This document shows, in pieces, positions 9,437 to 17,596 of a DNA stretch of 64,000 bases. The translations under genes and the position numbers were made by a program. The stretch's first letter is position 1, and every line of letters starts with the position of its first letter. The notes under the pieces are model-generated. The model searched no databases. It was not told the DNA's origin and saw only the letters and a program-made list of their open reading frames with translations. Location: NCBI RefSeq assembly GCF_002258315.1, contig NZ_NOYD01000005.1:303584-367583 (forward strand), given 5' to 3'. The stretch is from Rhodococcus sp. 06-462-5 (GTDB lineage Bacteria > Actinomycetota > Actinomycetes > Mycobacteriales > Mycobacteriaceae).

Positions 9437-10033
9437 TCAATCCGACTCGGGCCCCGGCCGCGGCTTGGTGTCCGCCCATCGAGTGAGGGCGATGACGAAC
9501 CCGTCGACGAGACGCTCGAAGCTCCGATCGACGTCTGCACTCATGGCAAACGCTCCTGCCGTTTCGTAGGAGACGAATCCATGGAGGGTGGATCGGAACG
9601 CCCGGATCGCATCGATCGCATCGTCGCCTTCGAGGCGGTACGCGGTCAGTACGTCGGCGATGACACCGATAGCGGCCAGTGAGACCGACTCGTCCTCGAC
9701 ATCGCCCGGCGCTGGCATCAGATTCGACGCCTCGTATCGGGCCGGATGCTCGAGCGCCCAGGCGCGGTAGGCCCGCGACATGGCGGAAATGCTCTCTGCT
9801 CCCGAACGACCTACTGCCGCTCGCGCGAGCACTTCGCCGAGTTCGCGCTTTGCATTGACAGCGATGTCGCGGTGCAGGCCTGCCATCGAGTCGATGTGCT
9901 TGTACAAGGAGGGCTGCTTCACGCCGAGTCGGTCCGCCAATGCTGCCAGGGTGAGCTTGCCGAGACCCACGTGATCGGCCATCATCGCCGCTTCCTCGGC
10001 CACACGTGCACGCGTCAGACCTGCTCTAGGCAC
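9437..10033 (-). CDS. TetR/AcrR-family regulator with WHG-type C-terminal domain
   Basis: 198 residues. The HTH is at about 25-55 ('LTLAALADRLGVKQPSLYKHIDSMAGL'). The C-terminal half resembles the TetR 'WHG' ligand domain ('AFRSTLHGFVSYETAGAF'). It is divergent from the hydrolase/SRPBCC pair, and the region between holds two 17-bp inverted repeats of one consensus. It is therefore a probable local repressor acting on both directions. The ligand is not evident. Confidence 0.88.
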   Translation of the reverse strand: MPRAGLTRARVAEEAAMMADHVGLGKLTLAALADRLGVKQPSLYKHIDSMAGLHRDIAVNAKRELGEVLARAAVGRSGAESISAMSRAYRAWALEHPARYEASNLMPAPGDVEDESVSLAAIGVIADVLTAYRLEGDDAIDAIRAFRSTLHGFVSYETAGAFAMSADVDRSFERLVDGFVIALTRWADTKPRPGPESD

Positions 10034-10118
10034 GGGACACCGACCACGCGTAGGTGGAGATGAGGGAATCGAACGTCGAGCTCATGTTTCTCACCGAGCT
10101 ATGGCTACTCCATTTTCT

Positions 10119-10135
10119 GGCTAGCGTCAATAGCC
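10119..10135. promoter_or_regulatory. candidate TetR operator 1
   Basis: GGCTAGCGTCAATAGCC, an imperfect 17-bp inverted repeat in the TetR / hydrolase divergent region. It matches operator 2 (10180-10196) at 14 of 17 positions. Its distance from the TetR start (86 bp) suits autoregulation. Confidence 0.6.
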
Positions 10136-10179
10136 TGGCATCGACCGATTCTCGTGCCACCGTTCCCAGATTCTGCTTT

Positions 10180-10196
10180 GGCTATTGCCAATAGCC
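10180..10196. promoter_or_regulatory. candidate TetR operator 2
   Basis: GGCTATTGCCAATAGCC, a perfect 8-bp inverted repeat around one central C. It lies 24 bp upstream of the hydrolase start. Centre-to-centre distance to operator 1 is 61 bp. Size and symmetry are typical of TetR-family sites. Confidence 0.7.
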
Positions 10197-10220
10197 TTAA
10201 GGCATGCCATAGTAGCTTCC

Positions 10221-11054
10221 ATGACTTCCTCAGCCTCGCATCCCATCCCGTCGACTCAGTACGTCTCCCGCCCGGAGGGACGCATCGCCTACGACCTCCA
10301 AGGCGAAGGCCCCCTTCTCGTCCTCGTGCCCGGCATGGGCGACCTGCGCTCCTCCTACCGCTTCCTGACGCCCGCCCTCGTCGCAGCCGGATACTCGGTG
10401 GCAACCACCGATCTGCGTGGCCACGGCGACAGCGACACCACGTTCACCTCCTACGGCGATACCGAGACTGCCGGCGATGTGCACGCGCTGATCACCCACC
10501 TCGGCGGATCGGCGGTCATCGTCGGGAACTCGCTGGCCGCGGGAGCAGCGGTGATCGTGGCCGCCGATCATCCCCATCAGGTCGACGGGCTGGTGTTGGT
10601 CGATCCGTTTGTGCGCAACCCACCCTCGAATGTGTTCACGCGGACCATGTTTCACACGATGATGGCCCCGCTGTGGGTTGCCGTGATGTGGAAGTCCTAC
10701 ATGCCCACCCTCTACGCGGGACGCAAGCCCGACGACTTCGACGACTACCGCACCGCCGTCGTGACCAGCCTCAAACGCAAGCCGTACGGCAAGGCATTCT
10801 CGAAAACGACACGACAGACCGATCACGCAGTTGCCGAGGCCCGACTCGGCGAGGTTGCCGCGCCCGTCGTGGTGATCATGGGAGAACTCGACCCGGACTT
10901 CAAGGATCCCGCGGCCGAGGCCCAGTGGATCGCCGACACACTCCATGGCGAGGCCGTCATGGTCGCCGAAGCCGGCCACTATCCGCAGTCACAGCAACCC
11001 GATGTGACCGCCCACGCCGTGCTCGAATTTCTCACCGCCGTATACAGCGCCTGA
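10221..11054 (+). CDS. alpha/beta hydrolase
   Basis: 277 residues from the ATG at 10221 (MTSSASHPIP). An upstream in-frame ATG at 10185 falls inside operator 2 and is less likely. The oxyanion segment is 'VPGMGDLRSSYRF'. The nucleophile elbow 'VGNSLAAG' puts Ser at 104, with Ala instead of Gly after it. 'GELDPDF' and 'EAGHYPQSQQP' supply acid and histidine. Fold and triad fit esterases, haloalkane-dehalogenase-like and C-C hydrolases; substrate unknown. It is followed after 32 bp by an SRPBCC gene and is probably repressed by the divergent TetR protein. Confidence 0.88.
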   Translation: MTSSASHPIPSTQYVSRPEGRIAYDLQGEGPLLVLVPGMGDLRSSYRFLTPALVAAGYSVATTDLRGHGDSDTTFTSYGDTETAGDVHALITHLGGSAVIVGNSLAAGAAVIVAADHPHQVDGLVLVDPFVRNPPSNVFTRTMFHTMMAPLWVAVMWKSYMPTLYAGRKPDDFDDYRTAVVTSLKRKPYGKAFSKTTRQTDHAVAEARLGEVAAPVVVIMGELDPDFKDPAAEAQWIADTLHGEAVMVAEAGHYPQSQQPDVTAHAVLEFLTAVYSA

Positions 11055-11086
11055 CCCCCACCCGAATCTTCACGAACGGACACATC

Positions 11087-11518
11087 ATGGGCATCGTGCT
11101 CACTTCCACCATCGACATTGCCGCCACCCCCGACCAAGTCTGGGACGTACTCTCCGACTTCGATTCCTACGGCCAGTGGAGCAACTTCTCCCGCGTGAGC
11201 GGAACAGCGACGAAGGGCACCAGGCTCTCCATTCGCATGCCGGGCATGTCTTTTCGGCCGTACGTGACTGCGGCCGTTCCGAATCAGGAGCTCGAGTGGT
11301 CGGCGACGATCGCCGGCGAACGCTTCTTCGTCGGCCGACACACCTTCACCCTGACCCCGAACGACGACGGAACCACCCGACTGAACAACGTCGAAACCTT
11401 CTCCGGTATCTCCGTACGGCCGTTCCGACGACTGTTCACCAGCAAGGAGGACGACGGCTATGCATCGTTCAATCGAGCACTGAAGCAGCGGGTCGAGACG
11501 CGACCCTCACCGGCATGA
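11087..11518 (+). CDS. SRPBCC (START-like) family protein
   Basis: 143 residues from the ATG at 11087. It has the Bet v1/START pattern: 'STIDIAATPDQVWDVLSDFDSYGQWSNF' at the N-terminus, a beta-rich middle and a C-terminal helix ('GYASFNRALKQRVE'). Members bind hydrophobic ligands or act as polyketide cyclase-like proteins. Short spacing after the hydrolase suggests co-transcription. Function unknown. Confidence 0.8.
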   Translation: MGIVLTSTIDIAATPDQVWDVLSDFDSYGQWSNFSRVSGTATKGTRLSIRMPGMSFRPYVTAAVPNQELEWSATIAGERFFVGRHTFTLTPNDDGTTRLNNVETFSGISVRPFRRLFTSKEDDGYASFNRALKQRVETRPSPA

Positions 11519-11528
11519 GTCAGTCGTT

Positions 11529-12209
11529 CTAGATGAGCCCCTGCTTGCTCGCCGCGTACACGGCCTCGGCTCGCCTGGACACCGCGAGCTTGCGCATGAT
11601 GTTGCTGACGTGGAATTTGACCGTCGTCGCCGAGATGAACAGTCGCGTTCCGATCATGTTGTTGGACAAGCCCGTCGCGAGCAGCCTCAGGACCTCGAGC
11701 TCACGCTCGGTCAGGCGCTCGATGCTGCTCGGTGTGCCGTTGAGAGAGCGAACGACGGCCGAGGCGCTCCGCGAGTCGAAGGCGCTCTCGCCGCGCGAGA
11801 CCGCGCGGATCGCGCGTACCAGCTCGGTGGTGTCGACGTCCTTGACCACGTATCCGCGCGCTCCCGCATGCACCGCCTCCACCACGAGTCGGTCGTCGAG
11901 GAAGGTGGTGAGCACCAGAAGACCGATTCCGTTGTGCGCCTTGGCCAGTTGCGCACACAAAGCAAGGCCCTCGTAGTCCGAGCTGGCCGAGAGCTTGAGG
12001 TCCATCAGCACGATGTCGGGCTCCACGCGCGCGACGACGGCCAACCCCTCCTCCCGTGTCGACGCCTCCCCCACGATCGTCAGATCCGACTCGCGTTCGA
12101 GCACCGACCGTAGTCCGTCGCGCAGAATCGCATGATCGTCGACCAGCACGATGCGGACCGTGGGTGCGGCCACCTGACCTTGGCCCTCGCGGATCGTCGG
12201 TACGCTCAC
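11529..12209 (-). CDS. mnoR: NarL/LuxR-family response regulator, MnoR-like
   Basis: 226 residues. The receiver domain has acidic pocket D24-D25 and phospho-acceptor D70 ('DIVLMDLKL'). A LuxR HTH lies at about 160-215 ('LTERELEVLRLLATGLSNN'). The GTG start overlaps the kinase stop by 4 bp. It is the third gene of an operon with an Fe-alcohol dehydrogenase and the kinase. The gene order of this locus matches, from memory, the MnoSR locus of M. smegmatis that controls propanediol use and the mno methanol dehydrogenase. Candidate targets are the palindromes at 14921-14944 and 19004-19019. The symbol is assigned by context. Confidence 0.85.
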   Translation of the reverse strand: MSVPTIREGQGQVAAPTVRIVLVDDHAILRDGLRSVLERESDLTIVGEASTREEGLAVVARVEPDIVLMDLKLSASSDYEGLALCAQLAKAHNGIGLLVLTTFLDDRLVVEAVHAGARGYVVKDVDTTELVRAIRAVSRGESAFDSRSASAVVRSLNGTPSSIERLTERELEVLRLLATGLSNNMIGTRLFISATTVKFHVSNIMRKLAVSRRAEAVYAASKQGLI

Positions 12210-13594
12210 GGGGTGTCGCCCTTCTCCGAAGTACTGCCGAGGGGATTGCTGCCGAGCGGGATTCGCACGGTCACTCGCACTCCCCCGGTACGGGCACGTC
12301 TGATCTCGAAGACGCCACCGTGCTCGCGGGTACGGGCCGCCATGTTCGCCAATCCTCGATGCCTGCCGTCGACGTCGGTGGACTCGGACAGATGCAGCAT
12401 CATCCGCAGATGGGCCGGATCGCCGTCCCCGTCGTCGGCGATGGACAACTGCACCTGATCAGGCGAGTAGGTCAGTCTCAGAATTGCCCGCGACGCATGG
12501 GCGTGCACCGCGGTGTTGAACAGCGCCTCACCAGCGATGCGCAGCAGGGCGTGCTCGCATTCGCTGCTCAGCTCGACCGGAGTTCCCTCCACTCGCAACG
12601 ACACCTGCAACTCGTCTGGCATGTGCACCACCGAGAGCTGCTCGAGCATCTCGGGCAGAGACGTTCGATCGGCATCCTGCGGATGGTTCAGCGCATAGAT
12701 CGCAGACCGCAATTGTTCGACGGCTCGACGCGTCAACTCCTTGGCCAGATCGAGCCGTTCTCCGCGCTCCTCGGCCGGAATGTCGCTGCGGCACACCTCG
12801 ATCTGCATACCGGCCGACAACACCGCCTGCGTCACGCTGTCGTGTAGTTCGCGGGCGATGCGATGCCGTTCGTCGTCGAGCACCTGATGTCTGTGCGCGG
12901 CACCCAACTGCCGCTGAGTCACTTCGAGTTCGGCGTTGCGGGCTGCCAGATCCGCTGCTGTGCGGTGGGCCTGGGCGTACGCGTTCTCGGTGCGTTCGAG
13001 CAATTGTCGCCGGCTCTGGAACAGAGCCGAATTCTGCAGTGCCACAGCCGTTTGACTCGCCAGAATGCTCAACACGGCCGCGTCGGTTGCGTCGAGTACC
13101 CGGTGGTCGCCGGTCCACGCCGCGAACGCGCCGACGACGCCACCGTCGAACGCGATCGGCACGAAAGCGTGATGGGCCGAGATGACCGGAGTCTGCCCGT
13201 CACCGCACGTGGACGTCCGAATCGACTCGAGGCAGTCGATGACGTCGTCCGGCAGCGGCGGACCCTCGACGTTGTCGACGAGGAACGGCGTGGCGTCCGG
13301 TCCGAGCACCAGTCGCCGGGGGCCGGCATCGGGGAGTGCACCGTCGGCGAGCGCGAACACGACCCACTGTGCGCTCAGATGAGCACGAGCTGCTTCCGCG
13401 ACCGCGCACACGAGCGTCTCGGGGCCGTCGACCGTCCGCACCAGCGCCCGCGAAATCAGTTCCAGCGCATAGACGACGCGTTCGAGCCGTTCGGCCGCGC
13501 CGCGATACTGGGGGTAGAACGTGTTCTTGCCCGAGCGCAGTCCCGTCAGTAGCGACAGGTCGGGTCCGGACGTCACATCGGGTCCCGACGTCAC
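12206..13594 (-). CDS. mnoS: GAF-domain sensor histidine kinase (HisKA_3 type), MnoS-like
   Basis: 462 residues. A GAF sensor covers roughly 40-190, then a coiled-coil linker (195-235), a HisKA_3 dimerisation helix with phospho-acceptor H251 in 'RIARELHDSVTQAVLSAG', and an HATPase domain (about 350-455; 'GRHRGLANMAART'). No membrane helices, so it senses a cytosolic signal. The GTG start overlaps the Fe-ADH stop. An 18-base tandem repeat creates 'TSGPDVTSGPD' at the N-terminus and a second possible GTG start six codons in. It partners with the response regulator it overlaps. Confidence 0.87.
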   Translation of the reverse strand: MTSGPDVTSGPDLSLLTGLRSGKNTFYPQYRGAAERLERVVYALELISRALVRTVDGPETLVCAVAEAARAHLSAQWVVFALADGALPDAGPRRLVLGPDATPFLVDNVEGPPLPDDVIDCLESIRTSTCGDGQTPVISAHHAFVPIAFDGGVVGAFAAWTGDHRVLDATDAAVLSILASQTAVALQNSALFQSRRQLLERTENAYAQAHRTAADLAARNAELEVTQRQLGAAHRHQVLDDERHRIARELHDSVTQAVLSAGMQIEVCRSDIPAEERGERLDLAKELTRRAVEQLRSAIYALNHPQDADRTSLPEMLEQLSVVHMPDELQVSLRVEGTPVELSSECEHALLRIAGEALFNTAVHAHASRAILRLTYSPDQVQLSIADDGDGDPAHLRMMLHLSESTDVDGRHRGLANMAARTREHGGVFEIRRARTGGVRVTVRIPLGSNPLGSTSEKGDTP

Positions 13595-14814
13595 AGCGCA
13601 CTCCGGAACAGTTCGACCATCTCGCGGTGCGTCGCGGAGCGCGGATTGGTGGACATGCAGGCATCGTGTAAGGCGTTGGTGGCCAACACATCGAGATCCG
13701 ACTCACTGACACCGATCTGCGCGAGGCCCGAAGGGACACCGACCTGTCGCGCGAGTCGGTCGACGCGGTCGGCCACCGCCATCGCGGCCTCTTCCGGCCT
13801 CGCGCTACCCTCGGGCAGTCCGAGGCTCGTCGCAATGGCCACGTACGGCAACGGATCCTCGGCCGCATTGAAGCGAATGACATGGGGCAGCAGCACCCCG
13901 TTGATCACGCCGTGCGGCAGGTCGAGCAGTCCACCCACCTGGTGGCTCATGGCATGCGTTGCACCGAGGATCGCATTGGTGAAGGCCAGTCCCGCTTCGA
14001 GACTCGCCTGGGCCATGGACCCGCGCGCAACCATGTCGGCAGGTTCGTCGATGGTGCGCGCCAGCTGCGACATCACCATGGTGATGGCCCGCAGGGCATG
14101 GTGGTCGGTGAGCTGATTGTGTCCGAGCGAGACGAAGGCCTCGATACCGTGCGTCAGGGCATCCAAACCCGTTGCTGCATTGAGCCATTCGGGCATCGTG
14201 GTGAGCAGCCGTGGGTCGATCACGGTGATGTCGGGGACCAGAGCCCTGCCGAGAATGGTGATCTTCGTCGAGCGCGCCGTGTCGGTGACGATGCAGAACT
14301 GGGAGACGTCGGCACCCGTACCGGACGTCGTCGGCACCATGACCAGGGGCGGAATCGGACGCGTGGCCTGGTCGACGCCCTCGTAGTCGAGGATTCTGCC
14401 GCCGTTGCCGGCCAGGATCGCAATGCCCTTGGCCGCATCCATCACCGATCCCCCACCGATGGCCACCAGCACATCGCAGCCCGATTCGGCGTAGACCGCA
14501 TGTCCGGCTTCGATCTCGACGTCTTTCGGGTTGGGCGTCAGGTCGCTCCATACCTGGGGAAACAGGCCCTGTGCGGTGAGCAGATCGATCAGCTGACCCG
14601 CCCAACCGCTGTCGATCAGACCGGCGTCGGTGACCACCAGCGGACGCACTCCGCCCAACCGAAGCGTCGCGTGCGCCACTTCACCCAGCGAATCTTGACC
14701 GAACACGATCTCCGGGGCGTGGAACTTGAGCACGCGGGGTGCTTCCGGGCGGCTGCGTCGATCGTCGAGGTCGTGCAGCGCCTTGCCTACGTTCGCAGTA
14801 GCTGCCTGGTCCAC
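13591..14814 (-). CDS. iron-containing alcohol dehydrogenase, probable 1,3-propanediol dehydrogenase
   Basis: 407 residues starting at GTG 14814 with a GAGGG site. The family-III Fe-ADH signatures are present: NAD-binding 'VAIGGGSVMDAAKGIA', 'MVPTTSGTGADVS', and metal ligands in 'GLDALTHGIEAF' and 'ATHAMSHQVGGLLDLPHG'. In the matching M. smegmatis locus the equivalent gene is annotated 1,3-propanediol dehydrogenase; substrate here is inferred from that. It heads the operon with the two-component system. A palindrome lies 118 bp upstream, identical in its core to one upstream of mno. Confidence 0.83.
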   Translation of the reverse strand: MDQAATANVGKALHDLDDRRSRPEAPRVLKFHAPEIVFGQDSLGEVAHATLRLGGVRPLVVTDAGLIDSGWAGQLIDLLTAQGLFPQVWSDLTPNPKDVEIEAGHAVYAESGCDVLVAIGGGSVMDAAKGIAILAGNGGRILDYEGVDQATRPIPPLVMVPTTSGTGADVSQFCIVTDTARSTKITILGRALVPDITVIDPRLLTTMPEWLNAATGLDALTHGIEAFVSLGHNQLTDHHALRAITMVMSQLARTIDEPADMVARGSMAQASLEAGLAFTNAILGATHAMSHQVGGLLDLPHGVINGVLLPHVIRFNAAEDPLPYVAIATSLGLPEGSARPEEAAMAVADRVDRLARQVGVPSGLAQIGVSESDLDVLATNALHDACMSTNPRSATHREMVELFRSAL

Positions 14815-14920
14815 GGTTCACACCCTCGCTGTCCATCGGCCCGAGACATCCGGGCATGTGATTCAGGTTACAACCCTACGAGGGGGGTTCGTCGAATCCC
14901 ACCAGCGCCGGACCAGGTTC

Positions 14921-14944
14921 CCACCTACCCGATCGGGTAGGTGG
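14921..14944. promoter_or_regulatory. 24-bp perfect palindrome upstream of the Fe-ADH / two-component operon
   Basis: A perfect 24-bp palindrome with core TACCCGATCGGGTA, extended by CCACC / GGTGG. It lies between the VWA stop and the Fe-ADH start, 118 bp from the start codon. The same 17-base string CCTACCCGATCGGGTAG occurs upstream of mno. Two copies at the two alcohol-dehydrogenase promoters make it a strong candidate site for the local response regulator. Confidence 0.65.
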
Positions 14945-14962
14945 TGGGCGCCGGCGGACAGG

Positions 14963-16480
14963 TCACGACAGCGCGTGCCCCAGTTCGGCCGCCTGCGCCG
15001 TCAACTGTTCCCCGTCCCTCGCCACCACGACCCGGTCGCAGACCTGCTCGTAGTCCTCCATCGAACACGCGGCCTGAGCCCAGTAGCGGCGCGCCTCCGG
15101 GGTGATCCACGCGATGCGGTGCACCTTGGACCGAATCTTCTCCAGCGCATCGAGCCCCGCCGGGCGGCCGTTGCACCGGCCGTCGCCGACGATGATCACC
15201 GCGGTGCGCTTGTTCAGTACCTCGGCGTGCGAGTCCAGCAGATCGGCGAACGTGGTGCCGTAGTCGCTACTGGCTTCGAGGTCCAGACGCGCATCCGCGA
15301 GCACGGCAGCCAGCGCACCGTCCCCGGTGCTGCCGAGCAGGGTGGTCGTCACGTCCACCGGAGCATCGACGAACCCCATCACCGTGCATCGGTGCGCTCG
15401 CGCATGCATGGCTTGTGCGAGCCTCAACGTGAACGCGGTGATGGGCCGAACCGACAGTGATACGTCCGCGAGCACGAGGAGTCGGACCTTGTCCGGTACG
15501 GGTGTCTTCGTCACCAGACGAAACGGTATTCCGTCGGTCCGCAGACTCGAGCGCACGGTGCGTCTCATGTCCAACGGCCCTCGCGAGTGCTCGCGCGGTC
15601 GCGGTCGCGGGGTGCCGCGCATGTGCTGCAGCACTTCGTGACTCGCGCGCTCGATCTCGGCGTGCCGGCCGATCGCCTGCGCCGCGGCGTCGATCGGTAT
15701 CGATGAGGACATGGTGCCCGTCAGATCACCCAGCGCAGCGACGAAAGCCTCGACAGCATCGGTGATCCGGTCCAGCATCGCGGCACTGAGCGGACCGGAA
15801 TCACCGCCGTCGCCGTAGACGCTACGCGGATCGTAGGCGTCGAACCACGCCAGGATGCTCGCCGGATCCTCCCAATTCAGCTGTCCCGCAACCGCTCCGC
15901 TGGTACTCGACGCCAACTCCCCTGCCGCCGTCGAGCCGGACCGCTCCAGGTCGACGGTGTAGGTGACCCCTCGACGACCCATGTCGCCGTCGGTGTCGAT
16001 CGACAGATCGTGATCCTCGGAGGACAGGCTGATGTCGTCGTCGTCCTTGTGTGGGTTGAAGCCTTTGTCGGCTTCGGGCGCGTCGAGCAGATCCCCGATC
16101 TCGACGGCACGCTCGTTGTACTCGGCGTACTTGGCGGCCTCCTGGTCCGCTCCCACATCCAGGTCCGTCGGAAGTCCACCCGCCACCTGCGCACCCAACG
16201 GCGATCGATGCTCGTCCACGGCACTGTCGACGGGATCCCTGAACATCGACTCGAAAGCGAGATCGAAACCGTGCTGTTCGTGGTCGTACTTGGCACACGT
16301 CGCGCGCAGGGCCGCACGCAGAATCGTGACGTCCCGGCCCCCGAGGAAACCGAGGACGCGTCGTACCTCGATGACCTCGGCCGGCGACGCCGCCACTCCG
16401 AAGCGCCTGAGCGTACGCCCGAAAACCGCTGCCAACACATCGAGTACCACCGACGGCGTGAACGGCTCCACAGCAGTCAT
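14963..16480 (-). CDS. von Willebrand factor A (VWA) domain protein, CoxE-like partner of MoxR
   Basis: 505 residues. The C-terminal half is a VWA domain with the metal-site motif D-x-S-x-S in 'VLADVSLSVRPITAF', then 'GFVDAPVDVTTTL' and 'AVIIVGDGRCNG'. The N-terminal half is acidic and rich in Asp/Glu/Ser around residues 100-160. It overlaps the MoxR ATPase gene by 4 bp. MoxR-VWA pairs act as chaperone systems that mature metalloenzymes, including methanol dehydrogenases and CO dehydrogenase. Here a likely client is one or both alcohol dehydrogenases on either side. Confidence 0.83.
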   Translation of the reverse strand: MTAVEPFTPSVVLDVLAAVFGRTLRRFGVAASPAEVIEVRRVLGFLGGRDVTILRAALRATCAKYDHEQHGFDLAFESMFRDPVDSAVDEHRSPLGAQVAGGLPTDLDVGADQEAAKYAEYNERAVEIGDLLDAPEADKGFNPHKDDDDISLSSEDHDLSIDTDGDMGRRGVTYTVDLERSGSTAAGELASSTSGAVAGQLNWEDPASILAWFDAYDPRSVYGDGGDSGPLSAAMLDRITDAVEAFVAALGDLTGTMSSSIPIDAAAQAIGRHAEIERASHEVLQHMRGTPRPRPREHSRGPLDMRRTVRSSLRTDGIPFRLVTKTPVPDKVRLLVLADVSLSVRPITAFTLRLAQAMHARAHRCTVMGFVDAPVDVTTTLLGSTGDGALAAVLADARLDLEASSDYGTTFADLLDSHAEVLNKRTAVIIVGDGRCNGRPAGLDALEKIRSKVHRIAWITPEARRYWAQAACSMEDYEQVCDRVVVARDGEQLTAQAAELGHALS

Positions 16481-17514
16481 CGTCGTATTCCTATGCCGCC
16501 CTTGTCGCGTCCACCGTGTCCTCGAAAGGCCGTTGCGGTCGTGTTGACGATCGTTCCCAGTGACGGTGCGGCAGAGGCTGTCTCTGCAACCGGACCGGCC
16601 ATGGCGATCTTCATGTCCGAGGAGTACTTGACCAGCGCTGCGAGCAGATACTTGCGGGTGTCCTCGGTGTGTCCGAGGACCGACGCGATGCGGGCGGCGT
16701 CGATCACTTCCGAGATGGACGGGCTCTTGCGCAGCGGAAGCTCACGCAATTGCGTTGCCAGTGCGACGATGTCGGCCGCGATGTGTGCGGGCACCTCGGG
16801 AGCACGAGCGGTGACGATCTCGCGTTCGCGCGCAGCCGTCGGATAGTCGAGGTGGAAGTGCAAGCAGCGACGCTTGAGCGCCGAGGACAGCTCGCGAGTG
16901 TCGTTGGAGGTCAATATCACCCACGGATCGCTGCGCGCGGTGAACGTGCCGACCTCAGGGATGGTCACCTGCTTCTCCGCGAGTACCTCGAGCAGCAACG
17001 CCTCCATCGATTCCTCGGTGCGGTCGACCTCGTCGACCAGGAGCACCACCGGCTCCTCCGAGAGCACCGATTCCAGCAGGGGGCGCACGGCGAGGAAGGG
17101 CTCGGAGTAGAGGCCGAAGTCCTTGGCCGCAAGCATCTTCGAGGCGTCGTCGATATCGGTGACGTGCTGGGTGAGCGCGCCGATGTGCTCGCGCAGCATC
17201 TGCACGTGCAGCAATTGCTTGGCGTAGTCCCACTCGTAGAGGGCTCGGTTGTCGTCGAGGCCCTCGTAGCACTGCAGCCGAACCAGCTTGCGTCCGCTCG
17301 CCGCGGCGAGGGACTTGGCCAGCTCGGTCTTGCCCACGCCCGCAGGACCTTCGAGCAGCAGTGGGCGATCGAGCGCTGTCGCCAGATGCACCACGGTGGC
17401 GAGGTCGTCGTCGGCGATGTAGTCCTGCTCACCGAGCGCACGCTGCAGATCGGCGGCGTCGGTGAATCGAACGGTGCCGGTGTCGTCGCTACGCACTGTC
17501 GACAGCGAGGTCAT
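16477..17514 (-). CDS. MoxR-family AAA+ ATPase
   Basis: 345 residues from the ATG at 17514, with a purine-rich site upstream. Walker A is G56-PAGVGKT-63, Walker B 'LLVDEVDR' at 158-165, sensor-1 'ILTSNDTRELSSALKRRC'. 'SSALKRRC' is typical of MoxR. It lies between mno and the VWA gene on one strand, overlapping the latter, as expected for a MoxR-VWA chaperone pair. The hairpin repeat at 17543-17590 lies between mno and this gene, so expression may be attenuated or separate from mno. Confidence 0.87.
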   Translation of the reverse strand: MTSLSTVRSDDTGTVRFTDAADLQRALGEQDYIADDDLATVVHLATALDRPLLLEGPAGVGKTELAKSLAAASGRKLVRLQCYEGLDDNRALYEWDYAKQLLHVQMLREHIGALTQHVTDIDDASKMLAAKDFGLYSEPFLAVRPLLESVLSEEPVVLLVDEVDRTEESMEALLLEVLAEKQVTIPEVGTFTARSDPWVILTSNDTRELSSALKRRCLHFHLDYPTAAREREIVTARAPEVPAHIAADIVALATQLRELPLRKSPSISEVIDAARIASVLGHTEDTRKYLLAALVKYSSDMKIAMAGPVAETASAAPSLGTIVNTTATAFRGHGGRDKGGIGIRR

Positions 17515-17542
17515 GTGTTTCCCTTCGTGGTGCGGCGGAGCC

Positions 17543-17590
17543 GCAGTGGTGCGGTTATGCGCCGCCCGGGGCACATAACCGCACCACTGC
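17543..17590. repeat. hairpin repeat, copy 1 (between mno and moxR)
   Basis: Perfect 17-bp arms, left 17543-17559 and right 17574-17590 (outer part GCAGTGGTGCGGTT), with further GCC/GGC pairing inside. It lies 6 bp beyond the mno stop on the minus strand. A smaller hairpin, TGCGGC-GGA-GCCGCA (17531-17545), adjoins it. The same outer arm occurs at 23579-23626 with a different but again self-complementary inner stem. It may act as a terminator or be a REP-like element. Confidence 0.7.
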
Positions 17591-17596
17591 GCAGCA

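Noticed and set aside
13558-13594. Tandem 18-base repeat at the kinase start
   Set aside because: Two copies only, encoding TSGPDV twice; probably a local duplication that adds an alternative GTG start, not a regulatory array.
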